Assembly: GCA_963714455.1 (NCBI GenBank)
Contig: CAVQON010000006.1
Location: 32,182 to 96,181, forward strand
Length of the DNA: 64,000 nt
Direction: 5' to 3'
Origin: CAVQGZ01 sp963714455
GTDB lineage: Bacteria > Actinomycetota > Actinomycetes > Jiangellales > Jiangellaceae
Below, in pieces: positions 1 through 8,057 of the stretch (position 1 is the stretch's first letter; the number at the start of each line of letters is the position of its first letter). The notes under the pieces were generated by a model that searched no databases, was not told the origin of the DNA, and saw only the letters and a program-made list of their open reading frames with translations. The translations under genes were made by a program, and so were the position numbers.

Positions 1-893
1 TGGGTGTCGACCAGCGCCCACCCCTGCCGCACCAGCGCCGCCACCACCCGCTCACGTTCGGCCACGAGTGAGTCGACCCGCCTCGCCAGCTCGCCCGACA
101 GGCCGAGGGAGACCACGGCGGCCGACTGCGCCACCGACGACACCCCGAACGGCACGGCCGTCTTGCGCACGGCCGTGGCCACCGGCTCCCGGATGACGCC
201 GTACCCCACGCGCAACCCGGCGAGCCCGAAGGCCTTGGAGAACGTCCGCAGCACCGCGACGTTGGCGCAGGCGCGGTAGGCGGCGAGCCCGTCCGCCGCC
301 GTCGAGTCACGGACGAACTCGGTGTAGGCCTCGTCCACCACCACCAGGACGTCGGGTGGGACGGCGCCCAGCAGCCGGTCGAGCTCGTCGGCCGTCACCA
401 CCGGGCCGGTCGGGTTGTTGGGGCTGCACACCAGCACGACCCTCGTCCGGTCGGTGACCGCCGCCGCCATCGCGTCGACGTCGTGACGTCCGTCCGGCGT
501 CAGCGCAACAGGAACGGGCGTCGCCCCCGCCACCGTCGTGACGATGGGGTACGCCTCGAACGAACGCCAGGCGAACACGACCTCGTCGCCCGGTCCGGCC
601 AGCGCGGCCACGAGCTGCTGGAGCACGCCGACGCTTCCCGGCCCGACCACCACGTGCTCGGGCGGCACACCGAGATGCGCGGCGAGCGCGTCCACCAGGT
701 CGGTCGCGGCCATGTCGGGGTAGCGGTTGATGCCGGCCGCGGCCTGCGCCACGGCATCGAGGACGCCGGGCAGCGGCGGGTACGGGTTCTCGTTGGACGA
801 CAGCTTGTAGGACGGGCCGGTGCCGATCGCGGCACGACCCGGTCGGTAGGCAGGTATGTCGTCCAGGTCGGCGCGCACGAGGGGATGAACCAC
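1..893 (-). CDS. hisC: Histidinol-phosphate aminotransferase, 3' end cut off
   Basis: PLP-dependent fold-type I aminotransferase of the HisC type, which transfers the amino group from glutamate to imidazole-acetol phosphate in histidine synthesis. About 297 residues are visible; the C-terminus lies outside the window. Family marks seen are LSSNENPYPP near the N-terminus, the CSPNNPTGP loop, and SKAFGLAGLRVGYG, where Lys220 would hold PLP. No start lies further upstream in frame, and TACTCT sits 8 bases before the GTG at 893, which fits a leaderless transcript. It diverges from the EamA gene. A HisC-like aromatic aminotransferase cannot be excluded by eye, because no other his gene is near. 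Confidence 0.85.
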   Translation of the reverse strand, partial: MVHPLVRADLDDIPAYRPGRAAIGTGPSYKLSSNENPYPPLPGVLDAVAQAAAGINRYPDMAATDLVDALAAHLGVPPEHVVVGPGSVGVLQQLVAALAGPGDEVVFAWRSFEAYPIVTTVAGATPVPVALTPDGRHDVDAMAAAVTDRTRVVLVCSPNNPTGPVVTADELDRLLGAVPPDVLVVVDEAYTEFVRDSTAADGLAAYRACANVAVLRTFSKAFGLAGLRVGYGVIREPVATAVRKTAVPFGVSSVAQSAAVVSLGLSGELARRVDSLVAERERVVAALVRQGWALVDT

Positions 894-922
894 GAGCGGC
901 GAGAGTAGCCAGGCGAAGTGGG

Positions 923-928
923 TAGCGT
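923..928 (+). promoter_or_regulatory. Putative -10 (TAGCGT) of a leaderless transcript
   Basis: TAGCGT followed by seven bases and then GTG at 936. The same arrangement recurs at many starts in this window, so it is used here to prefer the GTG at 936 over the earlier GTG at 918 for the EamA gene. Confidence 0.45.
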
Positions 929-935
929 CCGCGAT

Positions 936-1991
936 GTGTCCCGGCCTGCGCACCCGCTCGGCGCCCGTGCGGGCACCGGGTACGCCTTGGTGCTGCTGGC
1001 GGTGGCGTGCTTCGTCCTGAACGCCGGCGTCGCTCGCGTGGTGCTCACGAACGGCGTCAGCGCCACGGAGCTCTCCGCGATCCGCGCGGTCGGCACGGCC
1101 ACGGTGCTGCTGCTCGTCGTGCTGCTCACCGGACGGCGGCACACGCTGCGCGTGCACCGCAGCGAGGTGGTGCCGATCGTCGCCTACGGCGTGATCGGGG
1201 TCGCCCTGCTGCACATGACGTACTTCGTGGCGATCGAGCGCCTGCCCATCGGCCTCGCGCTGCTGCTGGAGTACCTCGCCCCCCTGCTCGTCGCCCTGTG
1301 GGTGCGCGTCGTTCGCCGCGAGCAGGTGCGCGCCACGCTGTGGCCGGCCCTCGGACTGAGCCTCACCGGGCTCGCGCTCGTCGCTCAGGTGGGCGGTGCG
1401 GCCACCGACCTCGACCCGATCGGACTCGCCGCCGGTCTTGGCGCCGCGGTCTGCTTCGCCACCTACTTCTTGGTCGGCGAGCGTCTGGTGGTACATCGCG
1501 ACCCGGTGTCGACCACCTTCTGGGGGTTCGTCGTTGCGTCCGTGCTGTGGAGCGTCGTCGTCGGCTGGTGGACACCGCTGGCCGACGCAGCCGGTCGGAC
1601 GGCCACGCTGCCGCCGGCTCTCGGCTCGGTCACCGTGCCGCTCGTGCTGCTCGTCGCCTGGGTCGTGCTGCTCGGGACGCTCGTCCCGTTCGCCGCGGCC
1701 ACCGCGGCTCTGCGTCACCTACCGGCGACGACGGTGACCGTCGTGGCCATCCTCGAGCCCGTGGGCGCAGCGCTGCTGGCGTGGTGGTGGTTCGACGAGA
1801 GCCTCAACGCCGCGCAGATGCTCGGCGTCGCGCTCGTCCTCACGGGAATCGTGCTGGCGCTGCGGGCACGGCGCACGCGCGTCCCGACCTCCGCCGACCC
1901 CCTCGACGTCCCGGTGGAGGCCGGCGTCACGCTCAGACCGGACGAACCACCGCGACCGGGCACGTCGCGTGGTGCAGCACCCCGCGGCTGA
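936..1991 (+). CDS. EamA-family (DMT superfamily) transporter
   Basis: Integral membrane protein of 351 residues with about ten hydrophobic segments arranged as two EamA repeats. The second repeat ends with the typical EPVGAALLAWWWFDESL segment. Members of the drug/metabolite transporter superfamily move small metabolites (RhtA-type amino acids, drugs, sugars); the substrate is not predictable here. An in-frame GTG at 918 would add six residues, but TAGCGT at 923-928 fits a leaderless start at 936. The charged tail after residue 315 is not part of the fold. The 3' end overlaps the convergent Usp gene by 59 bases, and it diverges from hisC. Confidence 0.85.
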   Translation: MSRPAHPLGARAGTGYALVLLAVACFVLNAGVARVVLTNGVSATELSAIRAVGTATVLLLVVLLTGRRHTLRVHRSEVVPIVAYGVIGVALLHMTYFVAIERLPIGLALLLEYLAPLLVALWVRVVRREQVRATLWPALGLSLTGLALVAQVGGAATDLDPIGLAAGLGAAVCFATYFLVGERLVVHRDPVSTTFWGFVVASVLWSVVVGWWTPLADAAGRTATLPPALGSVTVPLVLLVAWVVLLGTLVPFAAATAALRHLPATTVTVVAILEPVGAALLAWWWFDESLNAAQMLGVALVLTGIVLALRARRTRVPTSADPLDVPVEAGVTLRPDEPPRPGTSRGAAPRG

Positions 1992-2814
1992 CTGAGCCGA
2001 GCAGCAGCCCGGTGAACCCGCCGCGCCCGCGCGAGCCCACGACGAGCAGCGCCGCCTCCGCGCGCTTGGCCTCGCCGAGGAGGGCATCGACCGGGTGCCC
2101 GTCCGCGATCACGTCGGTCACCTCGACGTCGGGGTACTTGCTGCGCCAGCCGGCCAGGCTCTCCGACACGGCCAGGCGCGCCTCGGTCTGTCGCGTCGCC
2201 GCCTCCGACAGCACGGCGTAGGCCTCGTCGACGAACGGGTCGGGCTGCGCCCACGCGTGGACGGCGACCAGGCCCTGGCGGCGCAGGGCCGCAGCCTGGA
2301 AGGCGAAGTCGATCGCCGACTCCGACACCGACGAACCGTCGATGCCGACCACGACGGGGCCATAGCGCCATGCCCCGGTCGCGGTCGTCCCGCGTGTCAC
2401 CACGACGGGCACGGTGGCGTGCGCGGCGACCGCGATGGACGACGAGCCCAGCATCAGTCGGGCGAACCCGCCCCGCCCATGGCTGCCGACCACCAGCATG
2501 GCTGCGTCCTTGCCCTGGTCGAGCAGCACGCGACCGGCAGGCCCGAGCACCAGGGCGCCGTCGACGTCCACGTCAGGGGCCCACTCCTGGGCCTTCGAGA
2601 CCGCCTCGGCCAGCACGGCTTCGGCACCCTCGCGCACCAGGTCGACCGACGCCGGCACCGGGACGTACCCCGGCACCGGAACCTCCCAGGCGTGCACCAG
2701 CCGCAGCGCTCGACGCTCGTGGTGCGCCTCGTGCGCCGCCCAGGCCAGACCGACCTCGGACTCCTCAGACCCGTCGACGCCGACGACGACGGGGCTGCCT
2801 GCCAGCATGCTCAT
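1933..2814 (-). CDS. Tandem-domain universal stress protein
   Basis: Cytoplasmic protein of 293 residues with two UspA domains. Each begins with VVVG(V/I)DGS and ends with the ATP-binding loop (VVGSHGRGGF...LGSSS and VVGSRGRGGF...LGSVS), so both halves look nucleotide-competent. Tandem Usp proteins of this size are prominent in the mycobacterial DosR (hypoxia/dormancy) regulon. AGGAGG lies 6 bases before the ATG at 2814. The gene diverges from the DevS-like kinase, and a DosR-box-like palindrome (2890-2903) lies between them, so control by the neighbouring response regulator is likely. Its last 59 bases overlap the EamA gene on the other strand. Confidence 0.93.
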   Translation of the reverse strand: MSMLAGSPVVVGVDGSEESEVGLAWAAHEAHHERRALRLVHAWEVPVPGYVPVPASVDLVREGAEAVLAEAVSKAQEWAPDVDVDGALVLGPAGRVLLDQGKDAAMLVVGSHGRGGFARLMLGSSSIAVAAHATVPVVVTRGTTATGAWRYGPVVVGIDGSSVSESAIDFAFQAAALRRQGLVAVHAWAQPDPFVDEAYAVLSEAATRQTEARLAVSESLAGWRSKYPDVEVTDVIADGHPVDALLGEAKRAEAALLVVGSRGRGGFTGLLLGSVSRGVLHHATCPVAVVRPV

Positions 2815-2886
2815 CAGACACCTCCTCGGTGCCCTTTCATCGTCGCCTACCACCGCTGACCAGCACATCGGCCCATGCCCCGGCAA

Positions 2887-2906
2887 GAGGGGACCTAAGT
2901 CCCTCT
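2887..2906. promoter_or_regulatory. DosR/DevR-box-like palindrome
   Basis: The core 2890-2903 is GGGAC-CTAA-GTCCC, a perfect 5-bp inverted repeat with a 4-base spacer. It closely matches the DosR box known from Mycobacterium (GGGACT-WW-AGTCCC core). It sits about 75 bases upstream of the Usp start and about 70 bases upstream of the DevS-like start, so one site could serve both divergent genes. The match was judged by eye. Confidence 0.7.
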
Positions 2907-2962
2907 GCTTGGACGTCACGTCGGTCGCCAGGGCGCCCCTTCCGTCCGTGCGCCCTCGTCCA

Positions 2963-2968
2963 TACGAT
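2963..2968 (+). promoter_or_regulatory. Putative -10 (TACGAT) of a leaderless kinase transcript
   Basis: TACGAT, then six bases, then GTG at 2975. This supports GTG 2975 as both transcription and translation start of the kinase gene. The open frame runs much further upstream, but through the Usp gene and the divergent regulatory gap. Confidence 0.5.
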
Positions 2969-2974
2969 GCGCCC

Positions 2975-4606
2975 GTGCCCGTCCGACCCGCTCCGTCCCG
3001 ACCCGCAGGTTCCGGCGAGGCGAACAGCACCGCAGGGGAGGACGACCTGTCCGGCGACTCCGTCGCAGATCACGCCGGCCCCGACCAGGGGCTGGCGGCG
3101 CTGCTGACCGAGGTGATGCGCCTCGGCTCCGACCTCGACCTCGACAGCGTTCTCGAACGGGTGACCGCGGCGGCCTGCCGGCTGACCGGCGCCCGGTACG
3201 CCGCGCTCGGCGTGCTCGCCCCCGACGGGTCGCTCTCCCGTTTCCACACCCACGGCATGACCGAGCAGGAGCGCGCCGCCCTCGGCTCCCCGCCCCAGGG
3301 GCTCGGTGTGCTCGGCGTGCTGGTGACCGACCCCCGCCCGCTGCGCCTGGACGACATCTCCGCGCACGCCCGGTCGGTCGGCTTCCCCCCGGGCCACCCG
3401 CGCATGACGACGTTCCTCGGCGTCCCGATCGAGATCGGGTCGCAGGTCTACGGCAACCTGTACCTCACCGAGAAGCCGGTGCCGTTCACCGACGACGACG
3501 AGCGCACCGTGATCGCGCTGGCCGCTGCGGCGGGCACCGCGATCACCAACGCCCGCCGGTTCTCCGACTCCGAGCGCCGCCGCACCTGGGTCGAGGCGAG
3601 TGCGGAGATCACGACGGCGCTGCTCGGGCGCATCCAGGCCGGCGCCGCCGTCTCGTTGGTCGTGCGGCGTGCCCGTGAGCTGTCCGACGCCGACGCCGCC
3701 GCACTGGCGGTCGAGGACGACGACGGGCGCCTCGTGGTCGGCGTGGTCGAGGGGGCCGACCTCGAGGGGCTTCACCCCGGGGCGCTGCTCAGCAGCACCG
3801 GACGGCTGCCACCTGGTCTCGGCTACCCGGTGATCAGCGTCCCGTTCACGGCTCCCGCCGGAGCCGAAGGACGTCTCGTGCTGGCCTGGGAGACCGCGAC
3901 CTCACGCGACAACGCCCACGTCTCGTCCGAGGCCGTGCGCGGGTTCGCTGCGCAGGCGGCGCTGGCACTGGACCGGGTGCAGGCCGAGGAGGACCGGGCC
4001 GAGCTCGCGGTGCTGGCCGACCGCGACCGCATCGCCCGCGACCTGCACGACCTGGTGATCCAGCGGCTGTTCGCGACCGGGCTCGCCCTGCAGGGTGCGT
4101 CACGCATGACGGTGCGCCCCGAGGTCAGCGAGCGCGTCGAGGCGGCCATCGAAGACCTGGACGTGACGATCCGCGACATCCGAGCGACGATCTTCAGCCT
4201 GCACCGCCGTCCCGGCACCGACGACCTGCGCGGCGAGCTGCTCGACCTCGTGTCCGAGGCAGCAGCCAAGCTCGGCATCGTGCCGGCCCTGGCTCTGGAG
4301 GGTCCGGTCGACTCAGCCATCCCCCTGGACGTCCGCCCGCACCTCATAGCCGTGCTCTCCGAGGCGCTGGCCAACGCGGCGCGGCACGCCGAGGCGGCGC
4401 GCGTCAACGTCAAGGTCGCCGTGCGTGACGGCGAGATCGCCGTCAGCGTGCAGGACGACGGCAAGGGCCTGCCCGACACGGTTCAGGAGAGCGGGCTGCG
4501 CAACCTGCGCGCACGCGCCGGCGAGCTCGGCGGCAGCATGCAGCTGCGCGCGGCCGAGGGCGGGGGCACCCGGCTGGTCTGGCGCGTTCCCCTGGGGCTC
4601 GGCTAG
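2975..4606 (+). CDS. DevS/DosS-like GAF sensor histidine kinase
   Basis: Cytoplasmic sensor kinase of 543 residues: about 45 lead residues, GAF domain 1 (about 50-190), a weaker GAF domain 2 (about 195-345), HisKA_3 dimerisation domain with RDRIARDLHDLVIQRLF (phospho-acceptor His358), then an HATPase_c domain with SEALANAARHA, DDGKGLP and GLRNLRARA. The layout is that of mycobacterial DevS/DosT, which sense O2, NO and CO through haem in GAF 1. His141 lies in the PPGHPRM segment, the region expected to carry the haem ligand; this assignment is from memory of the family. It phosphorylates a NarL-type partner, almost certainly the DevR-like protein encoded next door on the other strand. Confidence 0.88.
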   Translation: MPVRPAPSRPAGSGEANSTAGEDDLSGDSVADHAGPDQGLAALLTEVMRLGSDLDLDSVLERVTAAACRLTGARYAALGVLAPDGSLSRFHTHGMTEQERAALGSPPQGLGVLGVLVTDPRPLRLDDISAHARSVGFPPGHPRMTTFLGVPIEIGSQVYGNLYLTEKPVPFTDDDERTVIALAAAAGTAITNARRFSDSERRRTWVEASAEITTALLGRIQAGAAVSLVVRRARELSDADAAALAVEDDDGRLVVGVVEGADLEGLHPGALLSSTGRLPPGLGYPVISVPFTAPAGAEGRLVLAWETATSRDNAHVSSEAVRGFAAQAALALDRVQAEEDRAELAVLADRDRIARDLHDLVIQRLFATGLALQGASRMTVRPEVSERVEAAIEDLDVTIRDIRATIFSLHRRPGTDDLRGELLDLVSEAAAKLGIVPALALEGPVDSAIPLDVRPHLIAVLSEALANAARHAEAARVNVKVAVRDGEIAVSVQDDGKGLPDTVQESGLRNLRARAGELGGSMQLRAAEGGGTRLVWRVPLGLG

Positions 4607-4611
4607 GTCGG

Positions 4612-5337
4612 CTACGGCTCCTGGCGCAGCAGGCGCGAGGCGAGCACGGCCGCCTGCGTCCGCCGCTCCAGCCCGAGCTTGGCGAGCAGGCTCGACACGT
4701 AGTTCTTGACGGTCTTCTCCGCCAGGAACATGCGCTCGGCGATCTGCCGGTTCGTGAGGCCCTCGGCGATGAGCGCCAAGATGCGCCGCTCCTGCTCGGT
4801 CAGCGACTCCAGCTCGGCCGGGGTGCTGCGTCCGTTGCGCACCCGCTCCAGCACCCGGGCGGTGACGGCGGGGTCGAGCAGCGACTTGCCGTCGGCCACG
4901 TGGCGAACGGCGTCGACCAGGTCGGAGCCCTTGACCTGCTTGAGCACATAGCCGGCCGCGCCGGCCAAGATGGCGGCGAACAGCGCCTCGTCGTCGTCGT
5001 AGGACGTGAGGATCAGCGCGTTGATGCTGGGGTCGACGCTGCGGATGTCGCGGCACACGTCGATGCCGCTGCCGTCGGGCAGCCTGGCGTCGAGGATCGC
5101 CACGTTCGGCCGCAGCGCCGGGATGCGGCGAGCGGCCTCCTTGGCAAGACCGGACTCGCCGACGACGGCGATGTCGGGCTCCGCCTCCAGCAGGTCGTGA
5201 AGGCCCCGGCGCACCAGCTCGTGGTCGTCGAGGAGAAACACGCGAATCTGCTCACTGGTCGCCTCGTCGGGCGACTCCGAGGCAGCGCGGTCAGCGGCAG
5301 TGAAGTCGGCGGAAGGGCCGGCGGAGGGGTCGGTCAC
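4612..5337 (-). CDS. DevR/DosR-like NarL-family response regulator
   Basis: Transcription factor of 241 residues. A receiver domain starts after an unusual acidic/alanine-rich leader of about 30 residues; the acidic pair is Asp37-Asp38, the phospho-acceptor is Asp83 (AILDARLPDG) and the conserved lysine is in GYVLKQVKG. A LuxR-type HTH follows (LTEQERRILALIAEGLTNRQIAERMFLAEKTVKNYVSSLL in sequence). This matches DevR/DosR of mycobacteria. GTG 5337 is preceded by GACAAT and six bases, a leaderless arrangement. It is convergent with the kinase gene (5-base gap) and diverges from the nitroreductase, with a DosR-box-like site in the gap that could allow autoregulation. Confidence 0.9.
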   Translation of the reverse strand: MTDPSAGPSADFTAADRAASESPDEATSEQIRVFLLDDHELVRRGLHDLLEAEPDIAVVGESGLAKEAARRIPALRPNVAILDARLPDGSGIDVCRDIRSVDPSINALILTSYDDDEALFAAILAGAAGYVLKQVKGSDLVDAVRHVADGKSLLDPAVTARVLERVRNGRSTPAELESLTEQERRILALIAEGLTNRQIAERMFLAEKTVKNYVSSLLAKLGLERRTQAAVLASRLLRQEP

Positions 5338-5365
5338 GCGGTGATTGTCCCGTACTCCCCGGCCC

Positions 5366-5385
5366 GTGGGGACCTTCGACCCTCC
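5366..5385. promoter_or_regulatory. Second DosR/DevR-box-like palindrome
   Basis: Core 5369-5382 reads GGGACCTTCGACCC. It keeps the GGGAC and CCC arms of the DosR box with an imperfect right arm. It lies about 35 bases from both the DevR-like start (5337) and the nitroreductase start (5420), where an activator of either gene would bind. Confidence 0.6.
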
Positions 5386-5419
5386 CAAGTAGTGGGGCAA
5401 GGATCGGATCGTCCTACTC

Positions 5420-6397
5420 GTGACTACCAGCCTCGTGGACGCCGACGCACGCGCGGTCGTCGAGGCGGCGACCCGTGCGCCGAGCGTCCTCAACACCCAG
5501 CCCTGGCGTTGGGACGTCTCCGCCGACGAGCACGGGACGCTGTTCGAGCTCTTCGCCGACTCCGCCCGAGTGCTGCGCGTGACCGATCCACTGGGTCGGT
5601 TCTTGGTGATCTCGTGCGGCTCCGGCCTGTTCAACGCACGGCTGGCCCTGCGCACGCAGTCCCTGGAACCGCTGGTGCGCCTGGCCCCTGACCCGCACGA
5701 CCCGCGGCTGCTCGCCCGCGTCACCGCCACGCCGGGCACGCCCCCGACTCCGCAGGAGCGCTGGCTGCACGGCGCCATCCCGGAGCGGCACACCAACCGT
5801 GGCCCGTTCCACAACCGGCAGCTCGGCTCGGGACTCGTCAACCGCATCGTCGACGCTGCCTCGGCCGAGGGTGCCGTGCTGAGCGTGCTCGACTCCGGCG
5901 CGGCTCAGCGCGTGCTCGAGATCGCCGACCAGGCGGCCACCGAGATCGCACGCGACGGACGTCGCCACGACGAGCTGAGCAGCTGGGTGCGGCCCCGTCC
6001 GGGCACCGACGGCATCCCGGCGCAGGCGATGGCGCGCCCGACGACGAACGGGCACCAGGGTGTGCGCGACTTCGACCCCGACCACGCGTTGCCGATCGAC
6101 GACACCGGCGAGTTCGAGGTGGAACCGACGATCGCGGTGCTGTCCACCTACGGCGACAGCCGCACCGACTGGCTGCGCGCCGGCCAGGCCCTGCAGCGGG
6201 TGCTGCTGGAGGCCACGTTGGACGGTGTGCAGGCGTCGTTCCGCAACGAGCCCCTGGAGATGCTGGCCCACCGGTGGCGGGTGCGCGACGCCACCACCGG
6301 GTTCGGCCACCCGCAGATGGTGATGAGGCTGGGCTTCGGCGACCCCACCGTGTCGGCAGCCCGGCGCTCGGTCGACGAGGTTCTCGACCGGCGATGA
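5420..6397 (+). CDS. Acg-family NAD(P)H nitroreductase-like protein
   Basis: 325 residues, the usual length of the Acg family (Rv2032/Rv3127/Rv3131 type), a divergent two-lobed nitroreductase fold that binds FMN but may have lost catalysis. Seen are an N-terminal EAATRAPSVLNTQPW segment, HTNRGPF in the middle and QRVLLEATLDGVQASF near the C-terminus, all typical of this group. In mycobacteria these genes are among the most strongly DosR-induced. Here the gene starts beside a DosR-box-like site and diverges from the DevR-like gene. Its stop overlaps the ATG of the phosphatase (ATGA), so the two are probably co-translated. Confidence 0.88.
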   Translation: MTTSLVDADARAVVEAATRAPSVLNTQPWRWDVSADEHGTLFELFADSARVLRVTDPLGRFLVISCGSGLFNARLALRTQSLEPLVRLAPDPHDPRLLARVTATPGTPPTPQERWLHGAIPERHTNRGPFHNRQLGSGLVNRIVDAASAEGAVLSVLDSGAAQRVLEIADQAATEIARDGRRHDELSSWVRPRPGTDGIPAQAMARPTTNGHQGVRDFDPDHALPIDDTGEFEVEPTIAVLSTYGDSRTDWLRAGQALQRVLLEATLDGVQASFRNEPLEMLAHRWRVRDATTGFGHPQMVMRLGFGDPTVSAARRSVDEVLDRR

Positions 6398-6924
6398 GCC
6401 TGCCGCCGGCCGCCGGCTCGCCCTACCGGGTGAGCATGGTGTGCCTGGGCAACATCTGCCGCTCCCCGATGGCCGAGGCCGTCCTGCGCCATCGTGTGGA
6501 CGAGGCGGGGCTGGGCGACCTGGTCGACGTCGACTCCGGCGGCACCGGGTCGTGGCACCTGGGCGAGGCCGCCGACCCCCGGGCCCGCGACGCCCTGGCG
6601 CGGCGCGGCTACGACGGTGACTCCCACCGGGCGCGGCAGGTCGGCGCCGCGTGGTTCGACGAGCGCGACCTGCTGCTGGTGATGGACGAGGACAACCTGC
6701 GCACGATGCGTCGCCTGGCCCCCGACCCCGCCGCGGCACAGCGCGTGGTGCTGCTGCGCAGCTTCGACCCGTTGGCCGACGGCGCGGGCCAGCTGAACGT
6801 CCCTGACCCCTACTACGGCGACGAGGCGGAGTTCGACGCGGGCCTGGACATCATCGAGCGCTCGGTCGCCGGGCTGCTCCCGTTGCTCGCGGCCCACGTC
6901 GACGGGGCCGACTCGTCCCGGTGA
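6394..6924 (+). CDS. Low-molecular-weight protein-tyrosine phosphatase
   Basis: 176-residue cytoplasmic phosphatase. The P-loop C-x5-R is present as VCLGNICRS (Cys17, Arg23), and the general-acid loop is DPYYGD near residue 135, so it should be active on phosphotyrosine or small phosphate esters. Its ATG overlaps the stop of the nitroreductase (ATGA) and its stop overlaps the GTG of the fructosamine kinase (GTGA). The three therefore form a coupled unit probably driven from the promoter at the DosR-like site. Confidence 0.93.
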   Translation: MSLPPAAGSPYRVSMVCLGNICRSPMAEAVLRHRVDEAGLGDLVDVDSGGTGSWHLGEAADPRARDALARRGYDGDSHRARQVGAAWFDERDLLLVMDEDNLRTMRRLAPDPAAAQRVVLLRSFDPLADGAGQLNVPDPYYGDEAEFDAGLDIIERSVAGLLPLLAAHVDGADSSR

Positions 6925-7670
6925 GCCCACCGGACACGTTCGTCAAGCGCGACCCAGCGGCCCCGGACGGGTTCTTCGAGTGCGAGGCACGTGGGCTGGC
7001 GTGGCTGGCCGAGGCCGAGGGCGGCGTGCCCGTGGTGGCGGTGCGGCACGTGGACCGGTCGCAGATCGTGCTCGACCGGCTGAGACCCGCCTCCCCGACG
7101 CGCGCGCAGGCGCAGCAGCTCGGGCACCGCCTCGCCCGCACCCACGCTGCCGGGTCTGCGGTGTGGGGCCGGGACGACGGCGACGGCTTCATCGGCCCGC
7201 TCCCGTTGCCCAACGGCCCCTACCCGTCGTTCACCGACCTCTGGTGGAGCGGACGCATCGCGCCATACCTGCGCCGGGCCGTCGATCGTGGCCTGCTGAG
7301 CACCTCGGACGCCGATGCCGTCGAGCGCGTCGTCGCGGCGCACGGCCCGCACGCGGCCGTGCCCGCGCCTGCCCGGGTGCACGGCGACCTCTGGTCGGGC
7401 AACGTCGTCTGGACTGCCGGCGGGGCCGTTCTGGTCGACGGCGGCGCGGCGCACGGCGGCCACCCGGAGGCCGACCTGGCGATGCTTGCGCTGTTCGGCC
7501 TGCCCTACCTCACCGACGTGCGCGACGCCTACCACGCCGCCTCGCCCCTGGCGCCGGGATGGGACGAGCGGGTGCCGTTCTTCTGGTTGCACCCGTTGCT
7601 CGTGCACGTCGTTCTGTTCGGCGGCGGGTACGTCGGCCAGACGCGACGAGCGGTCGCCGCGCTCGCCTGA
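6921..7670 (+). CDS. Fructosamine/ketosamine-3-kinase family protein
   Basis: 249 residues of the aminoglycoside-phosphotransferase-like kinase fold. The catalytic loop is HGDLWSGN and the metal-binding aspartate lies in VDGGAAHGGHPEADLAM; ordinary family members have DPA in place of DGG. These kinases phosphorylate the 3-OH of sugar amines on glycated proteins, which leads to deglycation. It is the last gene of the nitroreductase-phosphatase-kinase unit, starting at GTG 6921 inside the phosphatase stop. Linking it to repair of glycated protein in resting cells is inference from its place. Confidence 0.85.
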   Translation: MSPPDTFVKRDPAAPDGFFECEARGLAWLAEAEGGVPVVAVRHVDRSQIVLDRLRPASPTRAQAQQLGHRLARTHAAGSAVWGRDDGDGFIGPLPLPNGPYPSFTDLWWSGRIAPYLRRAVDRGLLSTSDADAVERVVAAHGPHAAVPAPARVHGDLWSGNVVWTAGGAVLVDGGAAHGGHPEADLAMLALFGLPYLTDVRDAYHAASPLAPGWDERVPFFWLHPLLVHVVLFGGGYVGQTRRAVAALA

Positions 7671-7739
7671 ACGGACGGTCCCGGGCGAGATGGGCACCCC
7701 AGCACGACGAACCCGCGCGCAATACCGGAATCACGTTGC

Positions 7740-7745
7740 TACCGT
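7740..7745 (+). promoter_or_regulatory. Putative -10 (TACCGT) of a leaderless transcript
   Basis: TACCGT, six bases, then GTG at 7752. Same geometry as at 8764-8769 and 59366-59371. Confidence 0.5.
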
Positions 7746-7751
7746 CTGCTG

Positions 7752-8057
7752 GTGGCCGACAGCTGGACGTTTCTCACGAATCACGCTCACGTCCTGCTCT
7801 GCATCGCGCGCGACCCCGACATCAGGCTGCGCGACATCGCCGCACGCGTGGGCATCACCGAGCGGGCGGCCCAGAAGATCGTCCACGACCTCGCCGACTT
7901 CGAGTACGTCGACGTCACCCGGGTGGGCCGGCGCAACCGCTACCGGCTGCTGTCGGGTGGTCGCTTCCGCCACCCGCTCGAGGCCGAGCGCGAGGTGGCC
8001 GACCTGCTCGCGCTGTTCGTCCCCACCGAGAACCTCGGCGTACCGTCGAACGGCTAG
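7752..8057 (+). CDS. Small winged-helix (MarR/ArsR-like) regulator
   Basis: 101-residue DNA-binding protein. One winged helix fills residues 5-70: RLRDIAARVGITERAAQKIVHDL is the helix-turn-helix region and VGRRNRYRLL the wing. The C-terminal 30 residues (VADLLALFVP) could aid dimer formation. No ligand domain is present. Its TAG at 8055-8057 shares CTAG with the stop of the convergent glyoxalase-like gene. Target unknown. Confidence 0.85.
   Translation: MADSWTFLTNHAHVLLCIARDPDIRLRDIAARVGITERAAQKIVHDLADFEYVDVTRVGRRNRYRLLSGGRFRHPLEAEREVADLLALFVPTENLGVPSNG

Noticed and set aside
2414..2974. Upstream extension of the DevS-like kinase
   Set aside because: It would run antisense through the Usp gene and over the DosR-like site; the residues show no domain.
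4612..5847. Long version of the DevR-like protein (411 codons)
   Set aside because: The extra N-terminus overlaps the divergent nitroreductase gene; GTG 5337 with a leaderless-type promoter gives the family's size.
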